64,000 nt of DNA, taken from Syntrophobacter sp. SbD2. GTDB lineage: Bacteria > Desulfobacterota > Binatia > UBA9968. Location of the stretch: assembly GCA_945889495.1 (NCBI GenBank), contig CAMDBU010000002.1:17984-81983 (forward strand), written 5' to 3'. Both the position numbers and the translations under genes were made by a program. The notes below the pieces were generated by a model, which did not search any database, was not told where the DNA came from, and was given only the letters and a program-made list of their open reading frames with translations. Shown one piece after another: positions 54,123 through 64,000 of this stretch; position 1 is the stretch's first letter; every line of letters starts with the position of its first letter.

Positions 54123-55924
54123 TACTTTTTCTCCTCGAGTAGTGCTTTGAGTTCGTCGGGCATTTCCGGCAGCGGCTCTTGGCTCTGGGTCATCTCGCCG
54201 TTGCTGATGCGCGTGATGATGTTGACCTTGGCGAATTTCGCGTCGGTGTTGGGGAAGTCGTCGCGGGTGTGACCGCCGCGGCTCTCTTTGCGGATGATCG
54301 CCGCCAGGGTGGCCGCTTCGGCGAAGGTGAGCAGCGAGTGCAGGTCAAGGGCCAAATGCCAACCAGGGTTGTAGTGGCGGTTGCCTTCGACCTTCAAATT
54401 ATGGGACCGCTGTTTCAGCTTCTGAATAATCTCCAGCGCCTGGTTCAATTCCGATTCGACGCGGATGATGCCGACCAAATCCTGCATGCATTCTTGCAGA
54501 TCGGAATGAATCGAGTAGGGATTCTCGTTGCCCTTGCTCTCGAAGGGCGCCAGCATGGTGTGGGCGAATTCTTCCACTTGGTCGTTGTTGACCGACAACG
54601 ATCCGCTCATGCTCTTGGCGTACTGCGCGGCGTAGAGTCCAGCGCGCCGGCCGAAGACCAGCAAGTCGGACAGTGAGTTGCCGCCCAAGCGATTGGCGCC
54701 ATGGAGACCGGCGGCGACTTCGCCGGCGGCGAATAGACCGGGCACCGTGGTCGCGGTGCTGTCGGCGTCGACGCGCACACCGCCCATGGAGTAGTGGCAA
54801 GTGGGGCCCACTTCCATGGCTTCCTTGGTGATGTCTACGTCGGCTAGTTCTTTAAATTGATGATACATGGACGGCAGCCGCTTGCGGATGTAATCCGCCG
54901 GACGGCGCGAGGCGATGTCCAGGAACACGCCGCCGTGGGGTGTGCCGCGGCCGGCTTTGACTTCCGAGTTGATCGCCCGGGCGACTTCGTCGCGCGGCAG
55001 TAAGTCGGGGGTGCGCCGGTTGTTGCGCTTGTCGTCGTACCAGCGCTCGGCTTCTTCGATCGTTTCCGCGGTCTCGGCTTTGAAGAAGTCGGGAATGTAG
55101 TTGAACATGAACCGTTCGTTCTTGGTGTTCTTAAGCGTGCCGCCGTCGCCGCGCACGCCCTCGGTGACCAGGATGCCGCGCACGCTGGGCGGCCAGACCA
55201 TGCCCGTCGGATGGAACTGCATGAACTCCATGTCCATCAGATCGGCGCCAGCATCGGCCGCCATGGTGACGCCGTCGCCGGTGTACTCCCAGGAGTTCGA
55301 CGTGACCTTCCAGGCTTTGCCGCCGCCGCCAGTGGCGAGCACCACGGCTTTGCACTTGAACATGATGAACTTGCCGCTCTCGCGCCAGTAGCCGAAGGCG
55401 CCGCTAACCTTGCCGCCGTCGGTGAGCAGCCGCTGGAGATTGCACTCCATGTAAACGTCGATGCCTTTGTGAACCGCATGCTGTTGGAGGGTGCGGATCA
55501 TTTCCAAGCCGGTACGGTCGCCGACATGGGCCAAGCGCGCGTAGCGATGACCGCCGAAGTCGCGCTGCAAGATCAATCCTTCTTTAGTTCGGTCGAACAG
55601 CGCGCCCCATTCTTCCAGCTCGAGCACCCGGTCGGGCGCTTCCTGGGCGTGGATCTGCGCCATGCGCCAGTTGTTGAGTAACTTGCCGCCGCGCATGGTA
55701 TCGCGAAAATGAACTTTCCAGTTGTCTTCGGGATAGACGTTGCCCATGGCCGCGGCGATGCCGCCCTCGGCCATGACCGTGTGGGCTTTGCCTAATAAAG
55801 ATTTACAGACCAGCGCGGTTTTGACGCCGTGAGCCGAGGCCTCGACCGCGGCGCGCAAGCCGGCGCCGCCGGCGCCGATGACGACGACGTCGTACTCATG
55901 AGTTTCGTACTTTTCTTGAGCCAT
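54122..55924 (-). CDS. sdhA: succinate dehydrogenase/fumarate reductase flavoprotein subunit
   Basis: YDVVVIGAGGAGLRAAVEAS, HTVMAEGGIAAAMGN, VLATGGGGKAW, MEFMQFHPTGM, GLFAAGEVAAGLHGANRLGGNSLSDLLVFGRRAG; ATG at 55924. Confidence 0.96.
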   Translation of the reverse strand: MAQEKYETHEYDVVVIGAGGAGLRAAVEASAHGVKTALVCKSLLGKAHTVMAEGGIAAAMGNVYPEDNWKVHFRDTMRGGKLLNNWRMAQIHAQEAPDRVLELEEWGALFDRTKEGLILQRDFGGHRYARLAHVGDRTGLEMIRTLQQHAVHKGIDVYMECNLQRLLTDGGKVSGAFGYWRESGKFIMFKCKAVVLATGGGGKAWKVTSNSWEYTGDGVTMAADAGADLMDMEFMQFHPTGMVWPPSVRGILVTEGVRGDGGTLKNTKNERFMFNYIPDFFKAETAETIEEAERWYDDKRNNRRTPDLLPRDEVARAINSEVKAGRGTPHGGVFLDIASRRPADYIRKRLPSMYHQFKELADVDITKEAMEVGPTCHYSMGGVRVDADSTATTVPGLFAAGEVAAGLHGANRLGGNSLSDLLVFGRRAGLYAAQYAKSMSGSLSVNNDQVEEFAHTMLAPFESKGNENPYSIHSDLQECMQDLVGIIRVESELNQALEIIQKLKQRSHNLKVEGNRHYNPGWHLALDLHSLLTFAEAATLAAIIRKESRGGHTRDDFPNTDAKFAKVNIITRISNGEMTQSQEPLPEMPDELKALLEEKK

Positions 55925-56688
55925 TAGAAAAACCTCAGATCGGAAATCACGCCCATCGCCAGCAGCCGCACATAAACATCGGTCAAGCCGACCCAGACCA
56001 AGCTGACCCAGGCGTATTGCATATGTTTTTCGTTGAGGCCGCTGATAAACGACCAAGCTTTGAATTTACTCGGCGTGCGGTGAAACGAGTTTAAATAGCC
56101 GCCGCAAACATGGCGGCAGGAGTTGCAAGAAAAGCTGAACAGCGACAGGAGCGCGGCGTTGACGCATAACACGATGGTGCCGACGCCCATGCCGAAGCCG
56201 TCGGGGAAGCGGAAAGCCAGGAGCGCGTCCCACCAGAGAAAGGCCAGGATCACCAGCGACAGATAGAAAAAGTAGCGGTGAATGTTTTGCAAGATGAAGG
56301 GGAAGCGGGTCTCGCCGCTGTAGCTCTTGGCCGCGTCGCGCACGGCGCAGGCCGGCGGCGATTGAAAGAACGAGCGGTAGTAGGCTTTACGATAATAATA
56401 ACAAGTGGCGCGGAAGCCGCCGGGCACCCAGAGGATCAAGAAGGCCGGCGACAGATTCCACCAGCTGCCAATCAGCGGCAAGGTGACATGGGCGCAGTTG
56501 GCCGAGATGCAGGGCGAATAAAAGGGCGAAAGATAGGGCGCCGCGTAGTAGTTGGCGTTTTGCAGGGCGGCCCAGGTGGCGTAGATGCCGAAGCCGCCTA
56601 ATACCGCCACGACCATCAACGGCTCCATCCACCAGTTATCTTTGCGCAGCGTGCGATACTGATCGAGAGTGAGACTTTTGTCAGCCAC
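55924..56688 (-). CDS. sdhC: succinate dehydrogenase cytochrome b-type membrane anchor
   Basis: 254 aa, about five hydrophobic helices, directly upstream of sdhA on the same strand. Confidence 0.82.
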   Translation of the reverse strand: MADKSLTLDQYRTLRKDNWWMEPLMVVAVLGGFGIYATWAALQNANYYAAPYLSPFYSPCISANCAHVTLPLIGSWWNLSPAFLILWVPGGFRATCYYYRKAYYRSFFQSPPACAVRDAAKSYSGETRFPFILQNIHRYFFYLSLVILAFLWWDALLAFRFPDGFGMGVGTIVLCVNAALLSLFSFSCNSCRHVCGGYLNSFHRTPSKFKAWSFISGLNEKHMQYAWVSLVWVGLTDVYVRLLAMGVISDLRFF

Positions 56689-56900
56689 GATATCGTTCCT
56701 TTTGCTTTGTGAAGTTGATTAACTTTGACTCACTAATATGGATTTCGGCTCGGTGTCAAGCAAACCGACAACTTCGCGGACAAATTCCACCGAGTTCACG
56801 CGCCGGCGCGGCGGTTTCGCTCCCGGCGATCGATGCTGTCGCTGTATGTCTGCTGCGATCGGAAGTGGGCGCGCGGCGTGGTTGCGCGCGCGTCGCTGGA

Positions 56901-57209
56901 TTACTTCGCCTGATCGGCGGCTTCGAGGCTCAAATACTTGTCGACGATTTGCGGCACGTCCTGCATGGTCACTTTCATGTACCATAGACCTTCGGGCCAG
57001 ATCATCATGTTGGGACCGAAGGCGCAGACATCCAAGCAGCCGCTGCGCACGACGCGAACCTTGCCTTTGAGATTGCGTTCTTTGGTTACCATGCGGAGCG
57101 CTTCGACGATCTCCTCCGAGCCATCGTAGCCGCAGGATTTGCTTTCGCCCTTACGGTCATTGATGCAGACGTGCAGTTGGCGCACATAGGGCTGCTGTCT
57201 TTCGATCAT
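56901..57209 (-). CDS. thioredoxin-like [2Fe-2S] ferredoxin
   Basis: LHVCINDRKGESKSCGYDGSEEIVEAL...RVVRSGCLDVCAFGPNMMIWPEGLWY; C-x11-C and C-x3-C pattern; ATG at 57209. Confidence 0.87.
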   Translation of the reverse strand: MIERQQPYVRQLHVCINDRKGESKSCGYDGSEEIVEALRMVTKERNLKGKVRVVRSGCLDVCAFGPNMMIWPEGLWYMKVTMQDVPQIVDKYLSLEAADQAK

Positions 57210-57312
57210 TAGCACTCCTTCGAGGTCGCGAATCCAGGCGATTTTATAACAGAAAAAATTTGCCATTGCACGCGGCTGGCGGGCCATCCGGCGCGCTGTC
57301 GAGGGCGGCAAG

Positions 57313-58122
57313 CTAGTTGCGGAAAAGAGTATTGAAGGTCGCCAGCAAGCAGTCCGATTCGCCGGCGATGGATTCCAGCGCCTTGGCCTGTTCCAACGTG
57401 ACCGCGCCGAGGTTTTGCTGGCGCAGGGTTTGAATCGTCGCCGCCATGGACTTCAACCGGAACTCGGCTTCGCCGGCGATAAATGAACTGACCTGCGCCT
57501 GGGCCTGGGCGCGGCGTTCGAGTTCGTCAGTTTTGCCTGCTAGCTCCCGGCGGGTGAGTTCCAATTGTTGGATCGAATCGAAATGGGCTAAAGCGGCGGC
57601 GATCTGGTCGGCCACTGCTTCGAGAAAATCGCCGTCGCCGGCGCTTAACTTGCGCGGCCGGATGTTGGCGCATAACAGCACGCCCTGACGTTTCCCCTGG
57701 CCGCCAATCGGAAATGCGGCAAAGAAACGATAACGATCGCGGCGCGCCGGCGTGGCTTGACTGAAGCGATTGTAGAACGGGTCGGTCAGGATATTTTCGA
57801 AGATCGCCGCCTTGCCCGACTGCGCGACCATGCCTAGGATGCTTTCCATCGACTGTTGGTCGCGCGGTGGCGGCGTGACCGCCAAGCGGTTTTCGACGCT
57901 GGCTACGAGTTGCAGCGCCGCTACCTGCGGGTCGAGGAGAAAAATTCTCACCCGGTCGAGATTGAGCGCTTCGCTGATTACCGCTGCGGCCAATTGCAGC
58001 AGTTGGCTCGGTGACTGTGCCTGAGTTGCCGCCGCGGCCAGCGAACGTAGAGCGGTGAGCCGGCTGGCTGGCGCCGCTGAAGTTGGCAGGCTGGCTCGAT
58101 CTCTCAAAGGTTTAGCATCCAT
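57313..58122 (-). CDS. GAF domain-containing protein
   Basis: LQLAAAVISEALNLDRVRIFLLDPQVAALQLVASVENRL...FFAAFPIGGQGKRQGVLLCANIRPRKLSAGDGDFLEAVADQIAAAL. Confidence 0.83.
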   Translation of the reverse strand: MDAKPLRDRASLPTSAAPASRLTALRSLAAAATQAQSPSQLLQLAAAVISEALNLDRVRIFLLDPQVAALQLVASVENRLAVTPPPRDQQSMESILGMVAQSGKAAIFENILTDPFYNRFSQATPARRDRYRFFAAFPIGGQGKRQGVLLCANIRPRKLSAGDGDFLEAVADQIAAALAHFDSIQQLELTRRELAGKTDELERRAQAQAQVSSFIAGEAEFRLKSMAATIQTLRQQNLGAVTLEQAKALESIAGESDCLLATFNTLFRN

Positions 58123-58328
58123 GGAAAGCGCTTTGCGGTGAGCCTTTTTGAGTCTCTCAACTAGCGATGTTACGCCGCGGCGGAAATACCCGGCAATCGG
58201 GTGGATGCTCTAATTGCCAGGATAATAATATCTAGGCGCGGCGCTTGATGTTCACGGCCAGCGCGATGGACAAAAAACCGCGCGCTTGTTAGCTTCCAGC
58301 GATACCTCTGAGTGCCGATGAAAAACCC

Positions 58329-59015
58329 ATGAACCGCGTCGACGAAATCAACCGCCGCATCGTCGCCTGCCGCAAATGTCCGCGCTTGGTGCGCTGGCGC
58401 GAGGCCTGCGCGAAAAAACCGCCGCGCCGCTTCGTCGGCCAGAATTACTGGGCCAAGCCGTTGGCTGGGGTCGGCGATGATCAAGCACGCGTCTTAATCG
58501 TCGGCCTGGCGCCAGCCGCCCATGGCGGTAACCGCACCGGCCGGATGTTTACCGGCGACCGCAGCGGCGATTGGCTCTACGGCGCTTTATTTCAGGCCGG
58601 TTTCGCCAACCAGCCCAACTCGGATCATCGCAACGACGGCTTGCGGCTCACCGATTGCTACATTACGGCGGCGGTGCATTGCGCGCCGCCTGCGAACAAA
58701 CCCAATCTGCTCGAGTTCAAACGCTGCCGGCCGTACTTGGTGGAAGAGTTGCAAACTTTTCGCACAGCTGAAGTGGTGATCGTGCTCGGCAAGATCGCCT
58801 TCGATTCGTTCCTTGCCGCCTATCAGGAGAACGGCGGCGCGCTGGCCAAGCCGCGGCCCAAGTTCGGCCATGGCGCGGCTTATCAACTTACCAATGGCTT
58901 GCGGCTCATCTGTTCCTATCATCCGAGCCAGCAGAACACGTTCACCGGCAAGCTCACCCGGACCATGTTTCAAAATGTTTTCGACCAGGCCAAGGCGGCC
59001 CTCCGAGCTTCCTAG
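58329..59015 (+). CDS. uracil-DNA glycosylase, type 5 (UDGb)
   Basis: VACRKCPRLVRWRE...VLIVGLAPAAHGGNRTGRMFTGDRSGDWL...SYHPSQQNTFTGKLT. Confidence 0.93.
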   Translation: MNRVDEINRRIVACRKCPRLVRWREACAKKPPRRFVGQNYWAKPLAGVGDDQARVLIVGLAPAAHGGNRTGRMFTGDRSGDWLYGALFQAGFANQPNSDHRNDGLRLTDCYITAAVHCAPPANKPNLLEFKRCRPYLVEELQTFRTAEVVIVLGKIAFDSFLAAYQENGGALAKPRPKFGHGAAYQLTNGLRLICSYHPSQQNTFTGKLTRTMFQNVFDQAKAALRAS

Positions 59016-59021
59016 GATTTC

Positions 59022-59900
59022 GTGGAAACCGGAATCTTCTACGCCATTGTTGCGGGTCTCTTCTGGGGCACCAGTCCGGTGTTGGTCAAGCGCGGCTTAG
59101 TGCGCGCCGATGTCAGCGCGGCGACGCTTTACCAGCAGGCGACGATTCTGGTCACCTTGATCGTCGCGGCGCTTTACGAAGGCAAACTGTTCGCCGGCGA
59201 TATTTCGCCCATGGCGATCTTGGTTTTCGCCGGCACCGGCGTGGTCGGCGCTTATCTCGGCCGCACGCTGTTTATTAAAACCGTCGATCAAATTGGCGCC
59301 GCGCGGGCGCAGTCGCTGAATAATTCTTCGCCGTTGATCACCGTACTCCTGGCCGCGCTGTTTCTCGGCGAGCCACTTACGTTGACGGTCTTGGTCGGCG
59401 TGGTCTTGATCATTTCCGGCGTGTTCTTTATCACCGAGCCGGAAGATCGAGCGGCGGGCGGCGGCGCCAAGAAACTTCTCACCCTCACTTCGATCATGGC
59501 GACGGTCTGTTACGGCATCGTGCCGGTGCTGAAAAAGTTCGCCACTGAAAACGGCGGCACGCCGGTGCTGGGCGCTTTGGTCATGCACGCTACCGGGCTG
59601 CTCTTACTGGTGACGCTCGGCAGCCTGCTCAAGATCGAGTTCAAAGCCGAGCGCATCGCCACCAGCAGCGTGGTGTGTTTCGTCAGCGCGGGCTTTCTCT
59701 ACGCCATCGGCTCGATCATGACGCTCAAAGCTTTGACCTACGCGCCGGCATCGGTGGCGGCGCCGGTGTGGAGCGCCCAGCCGATCGTCAGTTTTTTCTT
59801 GGCCAAGACGACGCTCAAAGGTATCGAGGCGGTCAATTGGCGCGATGGCGTGGCCGCGGTGATGGTCGTTGCCGGGGTGTTGGTGTTGCGGCTGGGATGA
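59022..59900 (+). CDS. EamA/DMT family transporter
   Basis: IFYAIVAGLFWGTSPVLVKRGL...RAQSLNNSSPLITVLLAALFLGEPLT; ten hydrophobic segments. Confidence 0.9.
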   Translation: METGIFYAIVAGLFWGTSPVLVKRGLVRADVSAATLYQQATILVTLIVAALYEGKLFAGDISPMAILVFAGTGVVGAYLGRTLFIKTVDQIGAARAQSLNNSSPLITVLLAALFLGEPLTLTVLVGVVLIISGVFFITEPEDRAAGGGAKKLLTLTSIMATVCYGIVPVLKKFATENGGTPVLGALVMHATGLLLLVTLGSLLKIEFKAERIATSSVVCFVSAGFLYAIGSIMTLKALTYAPASVAAPVWSAQPIVSFFLAKTTLKGIEAVNWRDGVAAVMVVAGVLVLRLG

Positions 59901-59946
59901 AATAAGGCAAAAGGAAAAAGGTAAAGGCAAAATTAACCGAGATTAC

Positions 59947-62829
59947 ATGGAGATAACGATGCAGGTGGGCAGGGATTATTTTGAGATCGAAGCGGAGTTG
60001 AAAAAGCGCATCGAGGGCGATTTGCGCTTCGATAAGTATTCGCGGCTGCTTTATTCCACCGACGCGTCGATTTATCAGATCGAACCCATCGGCGTGGTGG
60101 TGCCGCGCCATAAGGCGGACGTTCAGGCGGCCATCGAAGTGGCCAACCGCTTGGGCGTGTCGATCCTGTCGCGTGGCGGCGGCACGTCCTTGGCCGGCCA
60201 GGCGGTGGGCCATTCCATCGTGCTCGATTTTTCCAAGTACATGCAGAACGTGCTCGAAGTGAACCAGGAAGAGCTGTGGTGCCGCGTCCAGCCCGGTTTG
60301 GTGCAAGATGAACTGAATGCTTACGTGCGCGGCGTCGGTCTGCAATTCGGCCCCGACACTTCGACATCGAACCGCGCCACCATCGGCGGCATGATCGGCA
60401 ACAATTCATCGGGCGCCCATTCGCTGACCTACGGCAAGACTTTGGATCATGTCATCGAGCTGACCGTGCTGATGGCCGACGGTTCCGAAGTGGTCTTGAA
60501 GGATCTCGCGCCCGATCAAGTGGAGCGCAAGAGCAAGGCCGACACCGTCGAGGGGCGCGCTTACCGCGAAGTGTCGCGTTTGGCGCAGCAGCATAGGAGC
60601 GAAATCCTAGCGCGCTATCCGAAGATCATGCGCCGCGTCTCCGGCTACAACCTCGACGAGTTCGTCAAAGCGCAGCCATTTAATTTATCGCGCATGATCG
60701 TCGGCTCGGAGGGGACGCTGGCGGCCATCGTCGAGGCCAAGATGCGGCTCGTGCCCAAGCCCAAGTTCACGGCCATGGACGTGATCCATTTTCACGACGA
60801 CATCGACGCCCTCCAATGCGCCCAGACCATTCTCCAAACCAAGCCCTACGCCATGGAGTCGACGGACAAGATGATCTTGAATCTTGCCCGCGGCAATATC
60901 GAGCAGTCGCGCAAGCTGGGCTTTGTCCAGGGCGCGCCGGATTCGTTGCTCATGGTCGAGTACGCCGGCGAAACCGAAGCGGAAGTCAAAGATCAAGTGG
61001 AAAAACTCGAAGCGCTGCGCCAGCGCGAAAAGATCGGCTACGCCTCGACGTTGGCTTTCAAAGCCGAAGAAGTGAAATCGATCTGGGGCGTGCGCAAGGC
61101 CGGCTTGGGACTATTGCTCGGTATGAAGGGCGACAAGAAGCCCATCGCCTTCGTCGAAGACACCGCGGTGTCGCCGGAGCAGCTGCCCGAGTTCATCAAA
61201 CGATTTCGCGAGATCGTCACGCGCCACGACACCGTGGCCGGTTACTACGGCCACTGTTCGGTGGGCTGCATGCATATTCGGCCGTTGATTAATCTTAAGG
61301 AAGGCAGCGAGAAAGCTAAGATGGTCTCCATCGCCAACGCGATCTCGGATTTAGTCTTGGAGTTCAACGGCGCCATGTCGGGCGAGCATGGCGACGGCTT
61401 GGCGCGCAGCCATTTCAACCAGAAACTGTTCGGCACGGCTATCTATGAAGGCTTTCGCCAGATCAAGCGTGCCTTCGATGCGAATAATTTATTCAATCCC
61501 GGTAAGATCGTCGACGCGCCGGCGATGACCGAGTCGTTAAAAATCAGCCCGCAGTACAAGACCTGGGAGCCGCAAACGACGCTCGACTTTTCCGAGCAGG
61601 GCGGTTTCGCGCGGGCGGTGGAAATGTGCAGCGGCATGGGCGAATGCCGAAAAAAACTCGACGGCACCATGTGCCCGTCCTACATGGGCACGCTCGACGA
61701 AGAGCACTCCACCCGCGGCCGGGCCAATGCCTTGCGCAACGTCCTTTCCGGCTTGGTGCCCAAGTCGGAGTTCACCGGCAAGCGCTTGCACGATGTCATG
61801 GATCTTTGTTTGGAATGCAAAGCCTGCAAAGCCGAATGCCCGTCCAACGTCGACATGGCGAAGTTGAAATATGAATTCCTCGATCACTACCACCGCGCCA
61901 ACGGCTTGCCGCTGCGCAATCGCATATTCGGCGCTATCGCCAATCTCAGCCGGCTCGGCTCAGCGCTGGCACCGGTGTCCAACTGGCTCGCCGGTTCATC
62001 GCTCAACCGCTGGATGATGGATCTACTCACTGGCATCGACCGGCGCCGGCCATTGCCCGTGTTCGCCAGCGAGAGTTTTGACGATTGGTTCCGCGCCCAC
62101 AAACCGGAAGGCGACGGTGCTAGAGGCGACGTGGTTCTCTTTAACGACACCTTCAACAACTACAACACGCCCAAGGTCGCCAGCGCCGCGACGCGTTTTC
62201 TCGAACGGGCCGGCTACCGGGTTCTGCTGGTCGACAAAAAATGCTGCGGCCGGCCGATGATCTCCAAAGGCATGCTCAGCCAGGCCAAGGAAAACGCCGC
62301 GTGGAATATCGCGCAGCTGGCGCCCTACGCCGAGAAGGGCGTCGCGATTGTCGGCTTGGAGCCGTCCTGCCTGCTGACGCTGCGCGACGAGTATCCCGAA
62401 TTCGTTCGCACCGAGGTGGCGAAGAGCGTCGCGAAAAACAGTTTCCTGTTCGAAGAGTTCGTCATGCGCGAAGTCGACGCCGGCCGGTTGACACTCGCCG
62501 CCAACGGCAAAGGCAAGAAAGTTTTATTGCACGGCCACTGTCATCAAAAAGCTCTAGTCGGTACCGCGCCGACGGTGGCGATGCTCAAAGCCGCCGGCTA
62601 TGAAGTTAGCGAAGTCGACTCCGGCTGTTGCGGTATGGCCGGCTCCTTCGGCTTCGAAAAAGAGCACTACGACTTGTCGGTCAAGATCGGTAACCGCCGC
62701 CTCGCGCCGGCGGTCAAAGCGCTCGGCACCGAAGTCGAAGTCGCCGCGCCAGGAATTTCCTGCCGCCAGCAGATCGAGCATTTGGCGGCGCGCCAGGCGA
62801 AGCATCCGGTGGAGCTGCTTGCGCAGTGA
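59947..62829 (+). CDS. FAD-linked oxidase fused to a Fe-S/CCG-domain protein (D-lactate/glycolate dehydrogenase-like)
   Basis: LSRGGGTSLAGQAVGHSIVLDFSKYM, RATIGGMIGNNSSGAHSLTYGKTLDHV, CLECKACKAECPSNVDMAKLKYEF, CCGRPMISKGM, HGHCHQKAL, SGCCGMAGSFG. Confidence 0.95.
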   Translation: MEITMQVGRDYFEIEAELKKRIEGDLRFDKYSRLLYSTDASIYQIEPIGVVVPRHKADVQAAIEVANRLGVSILSRGGGTSLAGQAVGHSIVLDFSKYMQNVLEVNQEELWCRVQPGLVQDELNAYVRGVGLQFGPDTSTSNRATIGGMIGNNSSGAHSLTYGKTLDHVIELTVLMADGSEVVLKDLAPDQVERKSKADTVEGRAYREVSRLAQQHRSEILARYPKIMRRVSGYNLDEFVKAQPFNLSRMIVGSEGTLAAIVEAKMRLVPKPKFTAMDVIHFHDDIDALQCAQTILQTKPYAMESTDKMILNLARGNIEQSRKLGFVQGAPDSLLMVEYAGETEAEVKDQVEKLEALRQREKIGYASTLAFKAEEVKSIWGVRKAGLGLLLGMKGDKKPIAFVEDTAVSPEQLPEFIKRFREIVTRHDTVAGYYGHCSVGCMHIRPLINLKEGSEKAKMVSIANAISDLVLEFNGAMSGEHGDGLARSHFNQKLFGTAIYEGFRQIKRAFDANNLFNPGKIVDAPAMTESLKISPQYKTWEPQTTLDFSEQGGFARAVEMCSGMGECRKKLDGTMCPSYMGTLDEEHSTRGRANALRNVLSGLVPKSEFTGKRLHDVMDLCLECKACKAECPSNVDMAKLKYEFLDHYHRANGLPLRNRIFGAIANLSRLGSALAPVSNWLAGSSLNRWMMDLLTGIDRRRPLPVFASESFDDWFRAHKPEGDGARGDVVLFNDTFNNYNTPKVASAATRFLERAGYRVLLVDKKCCGRPMISKGMLSQAKENAAWNIAQLAPYAEKGVAIVGLEPSCLLTLRDEYPEFVRTEVAKSVAKNSFLFEEFVMREVDAGRLTLAANGKGKKVLLHGHCHQKALVGTAPTVAMLKAAGYEVSEVDSGCCGMAGSFGFEKEHYDLSVKIGNRRLAPAVKALGTEVEVAAPGISCRQQIEHLAARQAKHPVELLAQ

Positions 62830-62925
62830 CCCGTGCAATGCAGACACTGCCGCTAGGTCAGCGCATGCGCCAACGCGTGTTTTTTTGGATGGTATAAGTT
62901 GCCGTGGTTGAATGGGCAGTCTTTT

Positions 62926-63831
62926 CTACCCCAGTTTTTGTTTAAGAGTTTCAGCTAGATGTTTTAATTTCTCGGCTTCGTCGTCGCGCTGCAGTTTACG
63001 CAAGCTTTGCTCAAGAAAGCTGATGCCGTTGAATACCGAATCTTGGTCTTTTGCAGTGCCGACGAAGTGGATTACCTCGGTGTATTCGCGAATCAGGTCG
63101 CTTAGGTTCTGCTCAAGTGTGCCGTCGGCAAGGTATTGCCTGAGTAGTAAATCGGGTTGGGCTACGCGATTCCAGAAGCTGGCCTTCTCTTTGGCTTCTT
63201 TTTTAGCCGACTCCAGTGCCTGGCTCAGCGCCTCAACAAATTGTTGCTTTGACTCACCAGCGGCTTCGCCGAGTAGAATTGTCGCGTCCAACCAATTGGT
63301 CAAAGGATAGTAAAGATCGCTTTCGTTCTTTTGCCTCTTGTAGTCGGCGGCGGCCCAGTAGGCTGACTGCATCTCTTTGAGCGCCTTGAGAAAATCGTTG
63401 GCAGACAAATTCGGTGTGGCTGCAATTTTGTAGGTCTTAGCTCTCAGAGCAAGGCGCTCGCCGGTGGCTTCAAGTTCAAGCAGCGCCTCAATTCGGCGTT
63501 TGCCGCTGGCGATCAACGCCTGGCTTTGTTTTTCCAGCTCAGGTGATATAAGTTCCGCCAATTTTGCCGCTTGATCGATCAGTCTCGCTCCCTGACGGAC
63601 TTCAAGATTGCCGAGTTGCTCGACGGCCCTAACCTGGATGGTGGCGTCGCGGCTCTTGAGCGCGGCGCTGTAACTTGTGATCGCTTTGTCGAATTCGCCG
63701 GCTTCCGCCCACGCTTCGCCTAAGCTCGCCAGCACCGCGGAATCTGCTTTCCAGGGAGATTTTGCAACTTGGTCGGCGATTTTGTCTAGATCGGCCCGCA
63801 ACTCGATCTTTCCGGCGATATCGGCGCTCAT
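62926..63831 (-). CDS. hypothetical protein, TPR-like helical repeats
   Basis: WKADSAVLASLGEAWAEAGEFDKAITSYSAALKSRDATIQVRAVEQLG TPR-like helix pairs. Confidence 0.65.
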   Translation of the reverse strand: MSADIAGKIELRADLDKIADQVAKSPWKADSAVLASLGEAWAEAGEFDKAITSYSAALKSRDATIQVRAVEQLGNLEVRQGARLIDQAAKLAELISPELEKQSQALIASGKRRIEALLELEATGERLALRAKTYKIAATPNLSANDFLKALKEMQSAYWAAADYKRQKNESDLYYPLTNWLDATILLGEAAGESKQQFVEALSQALESAKKEAKEKASFWNRVAQPDLLLRQYLADGTLEQNLSDLIREYTEVIHFVGTAKDQDSVFNGISFLEQSLRKLQRDDEAEKLKHLAETLKQKLG

Positions 63832-64000
63832 CTCGCGGCTAACAATGTTACCTAGTGCCTGACCGGAAACCCCAATCTCAGTCTCTGCATCGCCGTAACG
63901 GCACGGGGTTAAGCGGGCTTTGAGGGCACGAAGAATGGCAATAAGTGGAGTTGGAAAGGGAGTTTTTTGCGAATGTGCTGGGGAAGGAAGGAATTTTCCC

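Overview
GC-rich bacterial chromosomal window (soil/environmental proteobacterium-like, possibly a deltaproteobacterial/Binatia-type lineage; taxonomy is an inference). Most of it is core metabolism and translation: ald, dnaE, hflX, pgsA, tRNA-Val, thrS-infC-rpmI-rplT-pheS-pheT-ihfA-merR, tRNA-Pro, pcm-nlpD, apt, nuoI-thiC, purC, purEK, pilT/pilU, sdhCAB. Accessory material lies between these blocks. The most noteworthy observations are: (1) a probable selenoprotein, an ArsC/Spx-like redox protein with an in-frame TGA at the first position of its CxxC motif (UxxC) and a SECIS-like hairpin directly downstream; the ORF track truncates it at a false TTG start; (2) a GHKL/MORC-like ATPase fused to a PD-(D/E)XK-like nuclease next to two PIN toxin-antitoxin modules; (3) a decayed duplication of the NUDIX-dnaE junction flanking a PIN/RHH toxin-antitoxin pair; (4) two paralogous stand-alone carboxyltransferase subunits without a biotinyl domain, flanking an amidohydrolase; (5) a PheT that appears to lack its OB-fold tRNA-binding domain; (6) infC with a probable ATC start; (7) several families of intergenic micro-repeats. 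No CRISPR array, rRNA or intact transposon was seen. All calls come from reading the sequence and motif recall; no searches were run.
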